Shown: positions 10,041 to 19,204, counted from the stretch's first letter. The stretch is DNA of 64,000 nt from Candidatus Enterococcus stercoripullorum (GCA_019120335.1 DWVH01000007.1:55223-119222); one strand, 5' to 3'. The notes: generated by a model from the sequence alone, not told the origin. Numbers and translations are program-made.

Positions 10041-10109
10041 AACTATCCCCCGAACTCTTTTTGTTCATCATAGACGATAATTAAGATTTTTTCAATTCAC
10101 AATGTCAAT

Positions 10110-10138
10110 AAAAAAAGGCGGAGGAAAATCCCCCACCT
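10110..10138 (-). terminator. Terminator of nagA
   Basis: There is a 10-bp GC-rich stem (arms 10129-10138 and 10116-10125), a 3-base loop and a run of seven Ts on the minus strand, 13 bp after the nagA stop. Confidence 0.88.
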
Positions 10139-10150
10139 AAACAAGACGTC

Positions 10151-11296
10151 TTATTTTTCAAAACGTTTTTGACCATCTAAATAAGTAGCCACTAAATTCA
10201 TTTCCTTATCTAATACGATAAAGTCAGCTGCACGACCTTTTTGAATTGAACCACATTGATCAGCAATATTACAACTTACCGCAGGAATATAACTTGCCAT
10301 CATCACGGCTTGATATGGAGTAGCCACACCCCATTTCACCACATTGCGCATACCTTCATATAATTTCAAGATACTACCGGCAAGATTGCCTTCTTTCATG
10401 CGTGCCGTTCCATTAGCCACCACAACCGGGAATTCACCAAGGATATAATCCCCATCAGGCATTCCACCAGCCATCATACAGTCAGTAATTAAAGCTACTT
10501 TATCATAGCCGATTGTTTGTACTAATAATTCCACTGCTTTAGGATGCACATGATGCCCATCAGCAATCAACTCCGCAAAGATTTCTTTCACAGTTAACAT
10601 CGCACCGACCATTCCAGGTTCACGATGATTTAACCCACGCATTCCGTTAAATGCATGAACAAAGACACTAGCTCCAGCGTCAACGGCTTTTGTTGCTTCT
10701 TTTAAGGTCGCATTACTATGACCTAAAGCAACCACGACCCCTTCATTCGTAATTGTTTCAACAAATTCTTCGACACCTTCACGTTCAGGCGCTAAAGCAA
10801 TTTTCTTAATTAAATGACCACTTGCTTCTTGCCATTCATGAAACACTTCAAGTGATGGATCTGAAAAATAACTTGGATTTTGTGCACCCTTATGTTCTTC
10901 TGTAAAAAATGGTCCTTCGAAGTAAATCCCTTGAATCTTTGCACCATCGACTTCATCTTTCACCGCACGAATTGTCTTAGAAACGTCTAACAATCGTTCA
11001 CGGCTAGAAGTTAAAGTCGTTGGTAGGAATGAAGTAACCCCACATTCTAATAATGCAGAAGACATGACTTTAATACCTTCTGAATCATTATCCATCACAT
11101 CATGATTCTTATACCCGTGAATATGCGTATCTACCAAACCTGGTGCTATCCACTTATCAGCATAATCAATAATTGTCGCATTTTCAGGTTTTTCTTCTGA
11201 GTAAGTGCCAAACTTACCATCCTTAATTTCTAAGTAACCGCCTTCTTTTACACCTGTTGTAAAGAAAAATTTTTGAGCATGAATGTATTCTTTCAC
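10151..11296 (-). CDS. nagA: N-acetylglucosamine-6-phosphate deacetylase
   Basis: NagA deacetylates GlcNAc-6-P to glucosamine-6-P in amino-sugar catabolism and wall recycling. The amidohydrolase metal motif HIHG (in GLVDTHIHGYK), the EGPF loop with the metal-ligand glutamate, LGHSNAT, HAFNGM, DGHHVHP and the catalytic aspartate in LITDCMMAGG are all present. I choose the GTG at 11296 because the AAAGGGAA site lies 9 bases before it; another GTG three codons upstream (11305) is too close to that site. The promoter has a palindromic GntR-type operator. Confidence 0.93.
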   Translation of the reverse strand: MKEYIHAQKFFFTTGVKEGGYLEIKDGKFGTYSEEKPENATIIDYADKWIAPGLVDTHIHGYKNHDVMDNDSEGIKVMSSALLECGVTSFLPTTLTSSRERLLDVSKTIRAVKDEVDGAKIQGIYFEGPFFTEEHKGAQNPSYFSDPSLEVFHEWQEASGHLIKKIALAPEREGVEEFVETITNEGVVVALGHSNATLKEATKAVDAGASVFVHAFNGMRGLNHREPGMVGAMLTVKEIFAELIADGHHVHPKAVELLVQTIGYDKVALITDCMMAGGMPDGDYILGEFPVVVANGTARMKEGNLAGSILKLYEGMRNVVKWGVATPYQAVMMASYIPAVSCNIADQCGSIQKGRAADFIVLDKEMNLVATYLDGQKRFEK

Positions 11297-11330
11297 TTGT
11301 CGCACTTCCCTTTAATTAAATTATACTTAC

Positions 11331-11375
11331 AACATACGACTTTTTAGCTAAAATGTCAATGCTGGTATATACCAG
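11331..11375 (-). promoter_or_regulatory. nagA promoter with GntR/NagR-type operator
   Basis: There is a -35 TTGACA (11354-11359), a 17-bp spacer and a -10 TATGTT (11331-11336). Two bases upstream of the -35 lies the perfect palindrome CTGGTATATACCAG (11362-11375), extendable to 20 bp with one mismatched pair. Its TGGTATATACCA core resembles the dre/NagR (YvoA) operators that control nag genes in Firmicutes. Control by NagR is inferred. The last operator base is also the first base of the 109-bp repeat. Confidence 0.6.
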
Positions 11376-11483
11376 TATGTGTCAATATTTTTGCGATTTT
11401 CTCCATAAATCCTATTTTAGGTATTTTTCTCTTGTTATATTTTATCTTTTTACTTTAACATCGACCCTTTGACATTGATCTTT
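11375..11483. repeat. 109-bp direct repeat, copy A
   Basis: This 109-bp AT-rich stretch recurs at 16411-16519 in the same orientation with only two mismatches (both near the right end). Copy A lies between the EIIC stop codon and the nagA operator. Inside it, TGTCAA at 11380 and TTGACA ending at 11474 could be short terminal inverted repeats of a 95-bp MITE-like unit. Confidence 0.92.
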
Positions 11484-11493
11484 AGTAAGATCA

Positions 11494-12822
11494 CTAGGCT
11501 GTTGCTTTACGTTTTTTGAACAAGCAAAGCACTATGTAAAAGACTACTAACAACCCCGTTCCTAAAATTGGATTTTGCAACAAGAAACTGACTGCGACTG
11601 CATCTGTACAGTCATGGCCTATTCCTTTTATTCCATATTGACTAAGATTAACAAAGTGAGTAAACATACCTGAGAAGAAGATAAGAATAAAGCCATACAC
11701 TGCTCCAGCGACAGATGCTCCACGCACTCCACCTCTGCTATTTCCAAAAATACCAGCCGTTCCACCTGTGAAGAATGAACCAATAATAGAAATCAATGGT
11801 ACAACTCCAAATACGAGGCTAGAAACAACCATACCAATTAACATACCAATGATACCCGTTAAAAATCCAATCATCAATGAATTTGGTGCAAAACCAAAGA
11901 GAACAGGGACATCCAGTGCTGGAATCGCTCCTGGAACAATTTTGTCAGAAATTCCTTTGAAACTTGGCACCAACTCTCCCAAGAAAAGTCGAATCCCTTG
12001 CAAAAGAATCAAAATACCAGCTGTAAACCCAAGTGCTTTTAAGATGGCAAAAATAATATAATTTTGTCCTGCTGTCAATTCTGCAACTTTCGTAGGACCA
12101 GCAATTAGGAAAAGTCCTAAATAGAATAGTCCCATAACAATTGATACCGAAATTGCAGTGTCTTTAAAGAAGTTGAGATAAGCAGGTAACTTCAAACTTT
12201 CAGCATCTTTTTCCTTATTTCCAACCAAACCACCTACATAACCTGCAGCAACTGTGCCAATATTGGTTAAGTGACCTAAAGCAAAATTAGAATTTTTGGT
12301 TACTTTCTCCACAGATGTTTGAGCGATAGCTGGTAAAATAATCGAAACAAGTCCTTGAATAGCTGAACCCCAAATAATCGTTTCAATCTCAGAATAACCT
12401 GCAAATACCAAACCACTTGCAACAACAACTGACAATATCCATAGCATATGACCAGTTAAAAATATATATTTTAATGGTGTAAAACGCGCTAATACAATAT
12501 TAACTAGGAAACCCAATCCCATAATTGCAGCAGAAGTCGCTGAAATAGCTGGTACAGCTGACTGTAAAGCACCTGATACTGCCTCAGAACCCGTAGCAAA
12601 TCCTTGAAGATTGAAAACCTGTGTAAAGACAACTGAGAACGGTATAATCTCATTTACAATCATACCTGCACCAGCACTAACAATCAACATCCCAATAGCT
12701 GTTTTTACAGTTCCAGAAAACACATCACCAAATGATTTTTTCTGTAATATCAGACCAATCATGGCAACCAGACCCAAGATAACAGCTGGTACCTTAAATA
12801 ATTCGATAATGAAAGCGAGCAT
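11494..12822 (-). CDS. PTS EIIC component, ascorbate (UlaA/SgaT) family
   Basis: This 442-residue protein has about 11 hydrophobic helices and matches UlaA-type EIIC permeases, with family-like segments GGTAGIFGNSRGGVRGA and GIKGIGHDCTDAV near the C-terminus and FLGELVPSFKGI in the middle. It is the last gene of regulator/EIIA-SIS-EIIB-EIIC. Since no ascorbate-catabolic genes (UlaD-F) are present and a SIS protein is, the substrate may be an amino sugar or another sugar acid rather than ascorbate; this is inference. Confidence 0.88.
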   Translation of the reverse strand: MLAFIIELFKVPAVILGLVAMIGLILQKKSFGDVFSGTVKTAIGMLIVSAGAGMIVNEIIPFSVVFTQVFNLQGFATGSEAVSGALQSAVPAISATSAAIMGLGFLVNIVLARFTPLKYIFLTGHMLWILSVVVASGLVFAGYSEIETIIWGSAIQGLVSIILPAIAQTSVEKVTKNSNFALGHLTNIGTVAAGYVGGLVGNKEKDAESLKLPAYLNFFKDTAISVSIVMGLFYLGLFLIAGPTKVAELTAGQNYIIFAILKALGFTAGILILLQGIRLFLGELVPSFKGISDKIVPGAIPALDVPVLFGFAPNSLMIGFLTGIIGMLIGMVVSSLVFGVVPLISIIGSFFTGGTAGIFGNSRGGVRGASVAGAVYGFILIFFSGMFTHFVNLSQYGIKGIGHDCTDAVAVSFLLQNPILGTGLLVVFYIVLCLFKKRKATA

Positions 12823-12824
12823 AT

Positions 12825-13103
12825 CTACACCCCTTTTTCGTCAAAATAAGCAGATAATTTTGTTTGTACTTCGTTTGCGTCCATAATATTATGAACAAAG
12901 ACTACATTGTCTTGATCAGCAAAATTGCTACGGAATTCTTCTGATGTCACAATCAAATCACATTCTTTTCCTTTAACTGTTCCCATGTCCCAATGCTCAA
13001 CAGAAGCTTGACGCCCTAATGTATTCATTACGGACTCTACTGTCATTTTTAACATCAAACTAGTTCCGACACCCATACCACATACTGTTATAATTTTCAT
13101 CAT
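12825..13103 (-). CDS. PTS EIIB component, ascorbate family
   Basis: This 92-residue cytoplasmic phosphocarrier has the phosphorylated cysteine in the loop VCGMGVGTSLMLKM at residues 7-20, as in lactose/ascorbate-type EIIB. It receives phosphate from the EIIA domain encoded upstream and passes it to sugar bound by EIIC, whose gene starts 2 bp downstream. Two adjacent ATG codons (13103, 13100) follow the GGAG site; the choice is open. Confidence 0.93.
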   Translation of the reverse strand: MMKIITVCGMGVGTSLMLKMTVESVMNTLGRQASVEHWDMGTVKGKECDLIVTSEEFRSNFADQDNVVFVHNIMDANEVQTKLSAYFDEKGV

Positions 13104-13128
13104 CTTTCTCCTTTATACGCTGTACTCA

Positions 13129-13863
13129 TTATAAGCAACTGATTTGATGACTATATTGTTTGATTAAACGATCGTTAATCGCGTCACCCTCATCAAGATT
13201 CGAGCTAACATATACTGGAGGTTTCACTCCTGCTTGAACGAGCAATTCAACTGTATCTGCCATCATACTTTGCATTACAAACATGCCCAATACAGTAGAT
13301 GTTCCACAGAAACGCTCAGGCATCCCTTCCATCTCCAGCACTGCATCTCCCTTAATACATGGAATATCAATAATAACATCTGCCAAATCTTTCAATAATT
13401 TTCCTGAAGAATGACGGCTCGTAACACCTTCTGAAAATGCAAGTGACGTTACTGCTACAACCGTTATACCCATCTCTTTTGCTTTTAATGCCATATCCAC
13501 TGCAGAAGGATTTCGACCTGAAATAGATACAATAATTAACGAATCTTTCTCAGAAGCATTTTCTAATCCCAAATACTGATTGCTAAAACCTTCTACTCGC
13601 TCCTGTAAGGTACTCAATTTTGCTTTAGGAAAGAGAGCGTAGTGTGGAATTAGTAAAGCATTAACGGGCACCAATCCACCGGCACGATAGAAAATCTCCA
13701 TCGCAAACATTTGTGAGTGTCCTGTGCCAAACACATGAACGACACCACCATCTTTTACAGACTGGGCAAAAGCTTTAGCTGCGGCTGCAATACTACTATC
13801 ATTTTTCTCCATAAGAGTTGTCATTTGATCTTGGATAGTTGTGAAATATTCTTTGTGTTTCAT
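13129..13863 (-). CDS. SIS-domain sugar-phosphate protein
   Basis: This 244-residue protein matches the COG4821-type SIS (sugar isomerase) group: VVHVFGTGHSQMFAMEIFYRAGG near residue 40 and SLIIVSISGRNPSAVDMALKAKEMG near residue 110 are the two phosphosugar-binding loops. Related proteins bind or isomerise phosphosugars, often amino sugars. It starts one base after the stop of the regulator gene with a TAAAGGAG site, so it is part of the PTS operon. Its exact reaction is unknown. Confidence 0.85.
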   Translation of the reverse strand: MKHKEYFTTIQDQMTTLMEKNDSSIAAAAKAFAQSVKDGGVVHVFGTGHSQMFAMEIFYRAGGLVPVNALLIPHYALFPKAKLSTLQERVEGFSNQYLGLENASEKDSLIIVSISGRNPSAVDMALKAKEMGITVVAVTSLAFSEGVTSRHSSGKLLKDLADVIIDIPCIKGDAVLEMEGMPERFCGTSTVLGMFVMQSMMADTVELLVQAGVKPPVYVSSNLDEGDAINDRLIKQYSHQISCL

Positions 13864-13864
13864 T

Positions 13865-15775
13865 TTAGTTGTCTCCTTTATGAATAATCTGTAAAATAGT
13901 TTCCTTGTTATTCTCTTTTAAGACTTGTAAAAAATCTTCTTGCCCCAACAATCGAACCAACTCAGATAGGGCTGTCAAATGGCTATCATGATCTGTCGTC
14001 GCGAGTGTAAATACCGCATGAACAGGATCATTTAATTTGCTACCAAACGGCACAGGTTCTGCTAATGTCAATAAACTCATAGAAATCTGATGAACTCCTT
14101 CTTTTGAGCTTGCATGAGCTAATGCAATTCCCGGAGCTATGACGATATAGGGTCCAAAATCATGAACAGCCTGAATCATATTTTCTACATAGAGAGATTC
14201 TACAGTTTTGTTTTTAATTAACAAATCACCTGCCTTAGAGACTGCCTCTTCCCAATTATCAGCGTGCCCATTTGTAACAACAAAAGATTCGGTTAGTAAA
14301 TCTTCTAACATGATGATACCTCCTTTCAACGAATGTTGGTAATTTTTATATAATGTTTCCACTATCAATCGATCTACTGCTTCTTGAATACGAGCTATAT
14401 CTTGACCAGTCAGATAAGGTGAAACTTGTAGACAATCTGTATTTTCAAATGGAATTTGTGCAGTGGTTAAAACCATATCATATTTATCAAGTTGATTGGA
14501 ATCTTCCAATGTTCCAATCGTAACCATAAATTCGAATTGTTTTTGTAGATTACTCTTTAAAAAGAAGGAACTACCAATTCCGATATGGCATAATACTAAG
14601 ATATCTAATTGTCTTTCTACTTGCTTTTTCAGGTGATTTAAACCTGTAATAATATGTATCGTAATAAGACTAATTCCCGTATCGTCACATAAACCGTATT
14701 GTTGAAATAATGGTAACTTCTTCATAGAACGCCCAATGCGTTTAAAATCATCTGAGTAATCAGATTTGATAGCACGTAAGATATCAAAAGATACCGCTTC
14801 TAAATCCTGTAAACCAGACTTTCCTAACATCGTTTGTAAATGAAGAGAAAGATTTTGTTTTAATGAATCCGAAGAAAGCAAATCAATTTGATAATCATGG
14901 GATAGTTCTTCTAATAAATCCGTCACCATTGCTTGCGTTTCAACTTTATACCCCTCCTCTAAAAAACTATCTTGAATCGTAGGCTGGTGTAACATAAAAT
15001 CCAACATAATCCTCCATTCAGATAGAGAGATAGAGCAATCAAACACTTTCTCTAAAGCTAATTTTTCCTCCAAACACGATTCTTGTTGAATCTCTAACTG
15101 TTGTTCAATCATATAGCCTTTATCCATCCGATACAAACTCACACAGATAAAATGGAAAATCGTTTGAAATGCTGTTAATAGAAAACGACAACGGTATTGT
15201 TTTTCAATCCTGCGAACAATATCTAATGTAAGGGGGTAATACTGTTCAAATGATTGAAAAAAATCTTTTTCAAATTCAGAATTACGGATTTGTTCCACAA
15301 AACAAGAACGAATACGGTACTCATCACCTCGAATACGTAGTCCATGTTTTTGATCGAAATCAATCCAGATATTTTTAGACTGCAAGGTCTCTCTTAGCTT
15401 TCGCATATCCCCATGAATCGTACTCTTACTAACTTGTAAATAATCCTCAAAAAATGCATTCGTTAGCCGTTCAGGTTCTAAAACCAGTAACAAGAAGAGA
15501 CTACTTAATCGAGAGGGACCATCTCGGTAACTTCCCCACTCATCCTTAAAGAGTAAGCTCTTATCAAATGAATTTGGATCTCCCTCTATCGAAATCATGG
15601 GAACAGAACGTTTAACCAAAGAAAGATTGGTATGACTGGATAAAAAGTATTGTATTTCATCAAGTGAAAGACGAATGGATCGTTCACTTACATTAAAAGC
15701 TCGGCTCAATTCGGAATAAGTGCTAGCTTCCTTATTCAGTAGCCATTCTAAAATACGATAATCTCTACTTTTCAT
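13865..15775 (-). CDS. PRD-type transcriptional regulator fused to PTS EIIA domain
   Basis: This 636-residue protein has an N-terminal helix-turn-helix (YSELSRAFNVSERSIRLSLDEI), a second Mga-like HTH near residue 110, PRD domains between about 180 and 390, a EIIB-like domain (LDILVLCHIGIGSSFFLKSN) and a C-terminal EIIA with its phospho-histidine in APGIALAHASSKEG. Phosphorylation by the PTS should set its activity on the operon below it. The ATG at 15775 follows AGGAGGTGG by 6-8 bases. A second perfect ribosome site and ATG sit exactly at the EIIA boundary, so the 148-residue EIIA may also be made alone. Confidence 0.88.
   Translation of the reverse strand: MKSRDYRILEWLLNKEASTYSELSRAFNVSERSIRLSLDEIQYFLSSHTNLSLVKRSVPMISIEGDPNSFDKSLLFKDEWGSYRDGPSRLSSLFLLLVLEPERLTNAFFEDYLQVSKSTIHGDMRKLRETLQSKNIWIDFDQKHGLRIRGDEYRIRSCFVEQIRNSEFEKDFFQSFEQYYPLTLDIVRRIEKQYRCRFLLTAFQTIFHFICVSLYRMDKGYMIEQQLEIQQESCLEEKLALEKVFDCSISLSEWRIMLDFMLHQPTIQDSFLEEGYKVETQAMVTDLLEELSHDYQIDLLSSDSLKQNLSLHLQTMLGKSGLQDLEAVSFDILRAIKSDYSDDFKRIGRSMKKLPLFQQYGLCDDTGISLITIHIITGLNHLKKQVERQLDILVLCHIGIGSSFFLKSNLQKQFEFMVTIGTLEDSNQLDKYDMVLTTAQIPFENTDCLQVSPYLTGQDIARIQEAVDRLIVETLYKNYQHSLKGGIIMLEDLLTESFVVTNGHADNWEEAVSKAGDLLIKNKTVESLYVENMIQAVHDFGPYIVIAPGIALAHASSKEGVHQISMSLLTLAEPVPFGSKLNDPVHAVFTLATTDHDSHLTALSELVRLLGQEDFLQVLKENNKETILQIIHKGDN
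14309..14325 (-). promoter_or_regulatory. Internal ribosome site and ATG at the EIIA domain boundary
   Basis: Inside the regulator gene the minus strand reads AAAGGAGGTATCATCATG with the ATG at 14309-14311 in the same frame. A protein from here to 13865 would be 148 aa, the size of a free-standing EIIA, and would begin MLEDLL as such proteins do. Confidence 0.6.
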
Positions 15776-15798
15776 CTCAACCACCTCCTTACATACTC

Positions 15799-15826
15799 AT
15801 TATAACAAAATAGAAAGCGTTGCCAA
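15799..15826 (-). promoter_or_regulatory. PTS operon promoter with cre-like site
   Basis: There is a -35 TTGGCA (15821-15826), a 16-bp spacer and a -10 TATAAT (15799-15804). The sequence TGGCAACGCTTTCT (15812-15825) matches 12 of 14 positions of the CcpA cre consensus and overlaps the -35 and spacer, the location expected for repression by glucose. Confidence 0.55.
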
Positions 15827-15971
15827 AGTGTAACTTTTTTCAAAATATTAACAAAAATTTACACAGTTGCTGTGTACCACCATTGATTGTAACCTCCCAA
15901 TAACAAGGTATCTATCCAATCACTCCCTCCTCCAGTATACTGTTATAAAAAACAAAGCTGGAGGATTTTTT

Positions 15972-16157
15972 ATGTCACACCCCATCGTCCCATTGACCGT
16001 TCCCCAATCTCGCCGCTTTGAGAAGAAAGGCAGAAATGATATTCTGATGAAAATTAGTCTCGGAAAAGTGGAAGTCACATTCTTTCACTCTATCAACCAA
16101 GAAATATTAGAAACAATCTTTGATAAGGTACTGTTCTATGACAATCCGGCTCAGTGA
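15972..16157 (+). pseudogene. IS66-type accessory ORF (TnpA/OrfA), remnant
   Basis: This 61-residue ORF on the plus strand (KISLGKVEVTFFHSINQEILETIFDKV) resembles the small accessory protein that precedes tnpB in IS66 elements. A GGAGG site precedes its ATG, and its stop overlaps the tnpB start. The partner genes are truncated or missing, so it is most likely a relic. It is short, and the family call rests mainly on the TnpB homology next to it. Confidence 0.5.
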
Positions 16158-16300
16158 TTTAGGTCAAGTCTACTTGGTTTGCGGGAAAATAGACATGCAT
16201 CAAGGGATTGATTCTCTCGCCTACCTTGGCAAAAGTCAATTCAATCTGGATTCCTTCTCCGGTCAGGTTTATCTCTTCTGCGGAGGTCGAAAATACCGGT
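16138..16300 (+). pseudogene. IS66 TnpB, truncated
   Basis: The first 54 codons (MTIRLSDLGQVYLVCGKIDM, then GIDSLAYL and GQVYLFCGGRKYRF) match IS66 TnpB, which is normally about 115 aa. After GGRKYRF the similarity stops abruptly near 16300 and unrelated sequence follows. No tnpC transposase is present, so the element is dead. Confidence 0.75.
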
Positions 16301-16410
16301 TCATACTCATTCGACATCAAAATCCAATTTCTATGAACAATAGTTTTCAACATAGACCAATGCAGGCTTTGTATCACCTCTTGCAGCTTGTCAATAACAT
16401 CATCAAGCGT

Positions 16411-16519
16411 GTATGTGTCAATATTTTTGCGATTTTCTCCATAAATCCTATTTTAGGTATTTTTCTCTTGTTATATTTTATCTTTTTACTTTAACATCGC
16501 CCCTTTGACATTGACCTTT
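16411..16519. repeat. 109-bp direct repeat, copy B
   Basis: This is the second copy of the 109-bp sequence found at 11375-11483, same orientation, two mismatches. It lies between the IS66 remnant and the ISLre2-type element and so brackets the whole PTS module. Confidence 0.92.
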
Positions 16520-16541
16520 CAGCTGTACAATAGCCCATTTG

Positions 16542-18156
16542 GTAAGTGTCAAAACTAAGGCATCTTACAGTAAAATGCCTTAGTTACACCTTTAAAAAAT
16601 TTTAAATACATTTTTGTACTATTGCTCGTTTCTAAATTATTCGACTTGCAAATGAACGTGCTATTTTACTCATACCAGTTGATGATTTTTCACTACCAAC
16701 TATTCTTGCTTGATGCACACCAATGTGAGGCGTTGCTTTATTCCATTTTTACGCTGTTGCTACTCGTATAGCTACGCGCCATTGTTTCTCGTATTCGGGA
16801 AAGGATGCTGAAACATGATATTCTGTGTTCAGCCACATATCTAAATCATTGTTTTTCAAGCTAGATATAAATCGTATCATTGATTCTGCGCCCTCTTTAG
16901 TCCAATATTTTCCTTGTCCTTTTATACGATAGGTGTATAGTCTATGATTACTTTCACATGTGCCAGTTATCTTTTGAACATTTCCTAAGCCACGTTGCTC
17001 AAATGGCTTTATATACTCCCAATTTCGGTCAATATAACCACGTAATTTTTGTAAATAATCATGATTTTTTTCTGTATCTAATTCGTCAATCAATAAACTT
17101 TCTGCTGTATTTAAAAGTACTTCTACTCTTTTTCGGTCATATTCTTTCGATATCGCATGCATCAGGGGCTCTTGAAGCTCTTTGGCAAATATCAATCTCT
17201 CTTTTATTTTTTTATTCACGTGAAATGTATCTAAAAAATACTCATGTCTTGCAGGATTACAACTAATTTCGTCAAAAACATCTTTGGTATATCCTACACC
17301 GCCATCACCATTACTTATAACCAGTGTATTTTTCAAATTATAAGTATTCTCTATGTATTCAATGACTTCCTTAACCACTAGTTGTCGATCAGTAGAAATA
17401 AAATCTCGTGCACAAATGCGTTCCTTGCGATTCTTTCCGGCAGAACAAACTCCTTCACATATTTGAAAACGATGAATTTCTAATCGTTTATTTCCTACTG
17501 TTGACATTTGAAAGCCATCTCCTTCTATATACAATGTTTTTGGTGTACGTTTCTGTGTAGTAAGTTCATCATATCTTTCATCAGAGGTTTGTTGCTCTTT
17601 TAGGTGCCGACCTGCTTGTTTAACCAATTGATTGATTTTCTGATGACTAATGGTAATTGGAGATAATAGTTCCACGGCTTTAGCTGCTGAACGATAGGTT
17701 AATTTCGTAGCTAATTCGCCTAAGTTACGGACTAATAGTGTACTGTAACGAGTGTACTTATCCCATCCTATTAATTTATCTAGTGGATAAGCAACCTCCC
17801 CAACTTCATTAACATATCGACGACGACAGTATTCAATTGCACCAAAAGTAGTGATTACTGTACGTGTGCTCTTTTTTCAATGTGATAACCTTTAGCTTTT
17901 TGAGTTTCTACTAAGCTATCATCAACCTGTTGAAGTGCTAGCGCAAATATAAACGACACTAGTTGGATAAAAAAGTTAACTACTGCTTTTTCTTTTGCAA
18001 TAATGTCCGTTTCACTCTTTAAAATTTCAGCTAATTCGTGTACAATAGTATCCATGAAAACCATCCTCTTTTCGTTATGTACAGCAATACCTAACATAAG
18101 AGTAATGGTTTTCTTTTATTTTTTCTAGTATCTACCGCAATATATTTTACACTTAC
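16542..18156 (-). mobile_element. ISLre2-type insertion sequence, transposase frameshifted
   Basis: The element is bounded by the short inverted repeat GTAAGTGT (16542-16549) and its complement (18149-18156), giving about 1,615 bp. An imperfect extension of the repeat is visible inward. I find no matching target duplication in the flanks, which suggests later rearrangement. An 11-bp inverted repeat (16553-16563 and 16575-16585) inside the left end may be a terminator. Confidence 0.65.
16749..18055 (-). pseudogene. ISLre2-family transposase (UPF0236) with one frameshift
   Basis: Translation starts at the ATG at 18055 (MDTIVHELAEILKSE) and stays open to 17855; a shift of one base within the six-A run at 17872-17877 joins it to a second frame that runs to 16749. 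Together they give about 435 residues, near the family's usual length, with YIEGDGFQM, VISNGDGG and ITGTCESNHRLYTYRIKGQGKYW conserved. The shift is -1, but the run is not in the canonical A-AAA-AAG phase, so mutation is likelier than programmed frameshifting. Confidence 0.75.
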
Positions 18157-18242
18157 ATATACCACTTTTTGTATAGCTTTCTTACCATTTTTGGTGTAAC
18201 ATAAAAACACATATAAACGAATAAAAATTGGAGTGAAACGTT

Positions 18243-19058
18243 ATGAAAATTGGTTTTATCGGCGTTGGTAATATGGCCAGGGCAATCATTAAAGGTATTG
18301 TTGCCCATGGTTTTATTGCAGGAAATCAAATTATCGCCTATGATCACCACCCAGAAAAATTAACCAATATGGTAAACGAATATCAAATACATATAGCGCA
18401 AAATGAAGCAGAAGTAATTGACTTAGCTGATTATGTCCTATTTGCAGTGAAACCAAATGTCTTATTACCCTTGATCGAAAAGTATCAAAAACAATTGGTT
18501 GCAAATCATAGCGTCGTTTTATCCATCGCCGCAGGAACTACCCTTGCGCAATTAGAACACGCCTTAGGAGAAAATCAACAACTACCCGTAATCCGGATTA
18601 TGCCAAATGTCAATGCGATGGTCGGATTAGGCTGTGCTGCAATTTGCGGAAATACGCATGCCACGAAAGAACAATTAGACCTCGTTTTAGAGATGTTTAA
18701 TGTCGTTGGAAAAGCGTGGTTCGTGGCGGAAAAAGACTTTTCAAACTTTACCGCCATTGCCGGAAGCTCACCTGCTTATGCTTATCTTTTCATCGATACT
18801 TTGGCCAGAGCAGCCGTCAAACATGGCTTACCAAAACAATTAAGCACTGAGATTACTGCCCAAGCGGTTTTAGGTAGTGCCAAAATGATTTTAGAATCTG
18901 AAGAAAACCCATGGGGATTAATTGATAAAGTTTGCTCCCCTGGTGGGACTACCGTTGCTGGTTTATTGGCAATGGAAGAAAACAACTTTATGACCAGCAT
19001 CATCAAAGGCATCGATGCTACGATTCAAAAAGACCAAGAAATGCAAAATAAAAAATAA
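18243..19058 (+). CDS. proC: Pyrroline-5-carboxylate reductase
   Basis: ProC (271 aa) makes proline from pyrroline-5-carboxylate with NAD(P)H. The Rossmann loop MKIGFIGVGNMARAIIKG is at the N-terminus, and the family signature appears as PGGTTVAGLLAMEE near residue 240, with NVNAMVGLG in the middle. A TTGGAGTG ribosome site lies 9 bases upstream. It is a single gene followed by a hairpin terminator, and the ISLre2-type element lies immediately upstream. Confidence 0.96.
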   Translation: MKIGFIGVGNMARAIIKGIVAHGFIAGNQIIAYDHHPEKLTNMVNEYQIHIAQNEAEVIDLADYVLFAVKPNVLLPLIEKYQKQLVANHSVVLSIAAGTTLAQLEHALGENQQLPVIRIMPNVNAMVGLGCAAICGNTHATKEQLDLVLEMFNVVGKAWFVAEKDFSNFTAIAGSSPAYAYLFIDTLARAAVKHGLPKQLSTEITAQAVLGSAKMILESEENPWGLIDKVCSPGGTTVAGLLAMEENNFMTSIIKGIDATIQKDQEMQNKK

Positions 19059-19072
19059 TAAAAGCAACAGAA

Positions 19073-19118
19073 AAAACACAAGAAATGAAAAACAACTTTC
19101 AAACCTTGTGTTTTAATT
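19073..19118. terminator. Hairpin between proC and tRNA-Leu, possibly bidirectional
   Basis: Arms 19073-19082 and 19105-19114 pair over 10 bp. Ts follow on the plus strand (for proC), and six Ts follow on the minus strand (for the tRNA). The loop is long (22 bases), which makes it moderate. Confidence 0.6.
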
Positions 19119-19121
19119 TTA

Positions 19122-19204
19122 TGCAGACGATGGGACTCGAACCCACACGAGCTGTGCTCACACGCCCCTCAAGCGTGCGTGTCTGCCAATTCCACCACAT
19201 CTGC
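19122..19204 (-). tRNA. tRNA-Leu (GAG)
   Basis: The minus strand forms a complete class II tRNA: acceptor GCAGATG pairs with CGTCTGC (19123-19129), the anticodon stem CACGC/GCGTG holds the loop TTGAGGG with anticodon GAG, there is a long variable arm, and GGTTCGAGTCC forms the T arm. CCA is not encoded. It reads leucine CUC/CUU codons. Confidence 0.95.

Noticed and set aside
16159..16377. Minus-strand ORF across the IS66 remnant
   Set aside because: Mostly the antisense of tnpB; only its first third is unrelated and it matches nothing known.
17855..17880. Programmed -1 frameshift in the ISLre2 transposase
   Set aside because: The six As are not in the A-AAA-AAG phase and no downstream stimulator is obvious; mutation is simpler.
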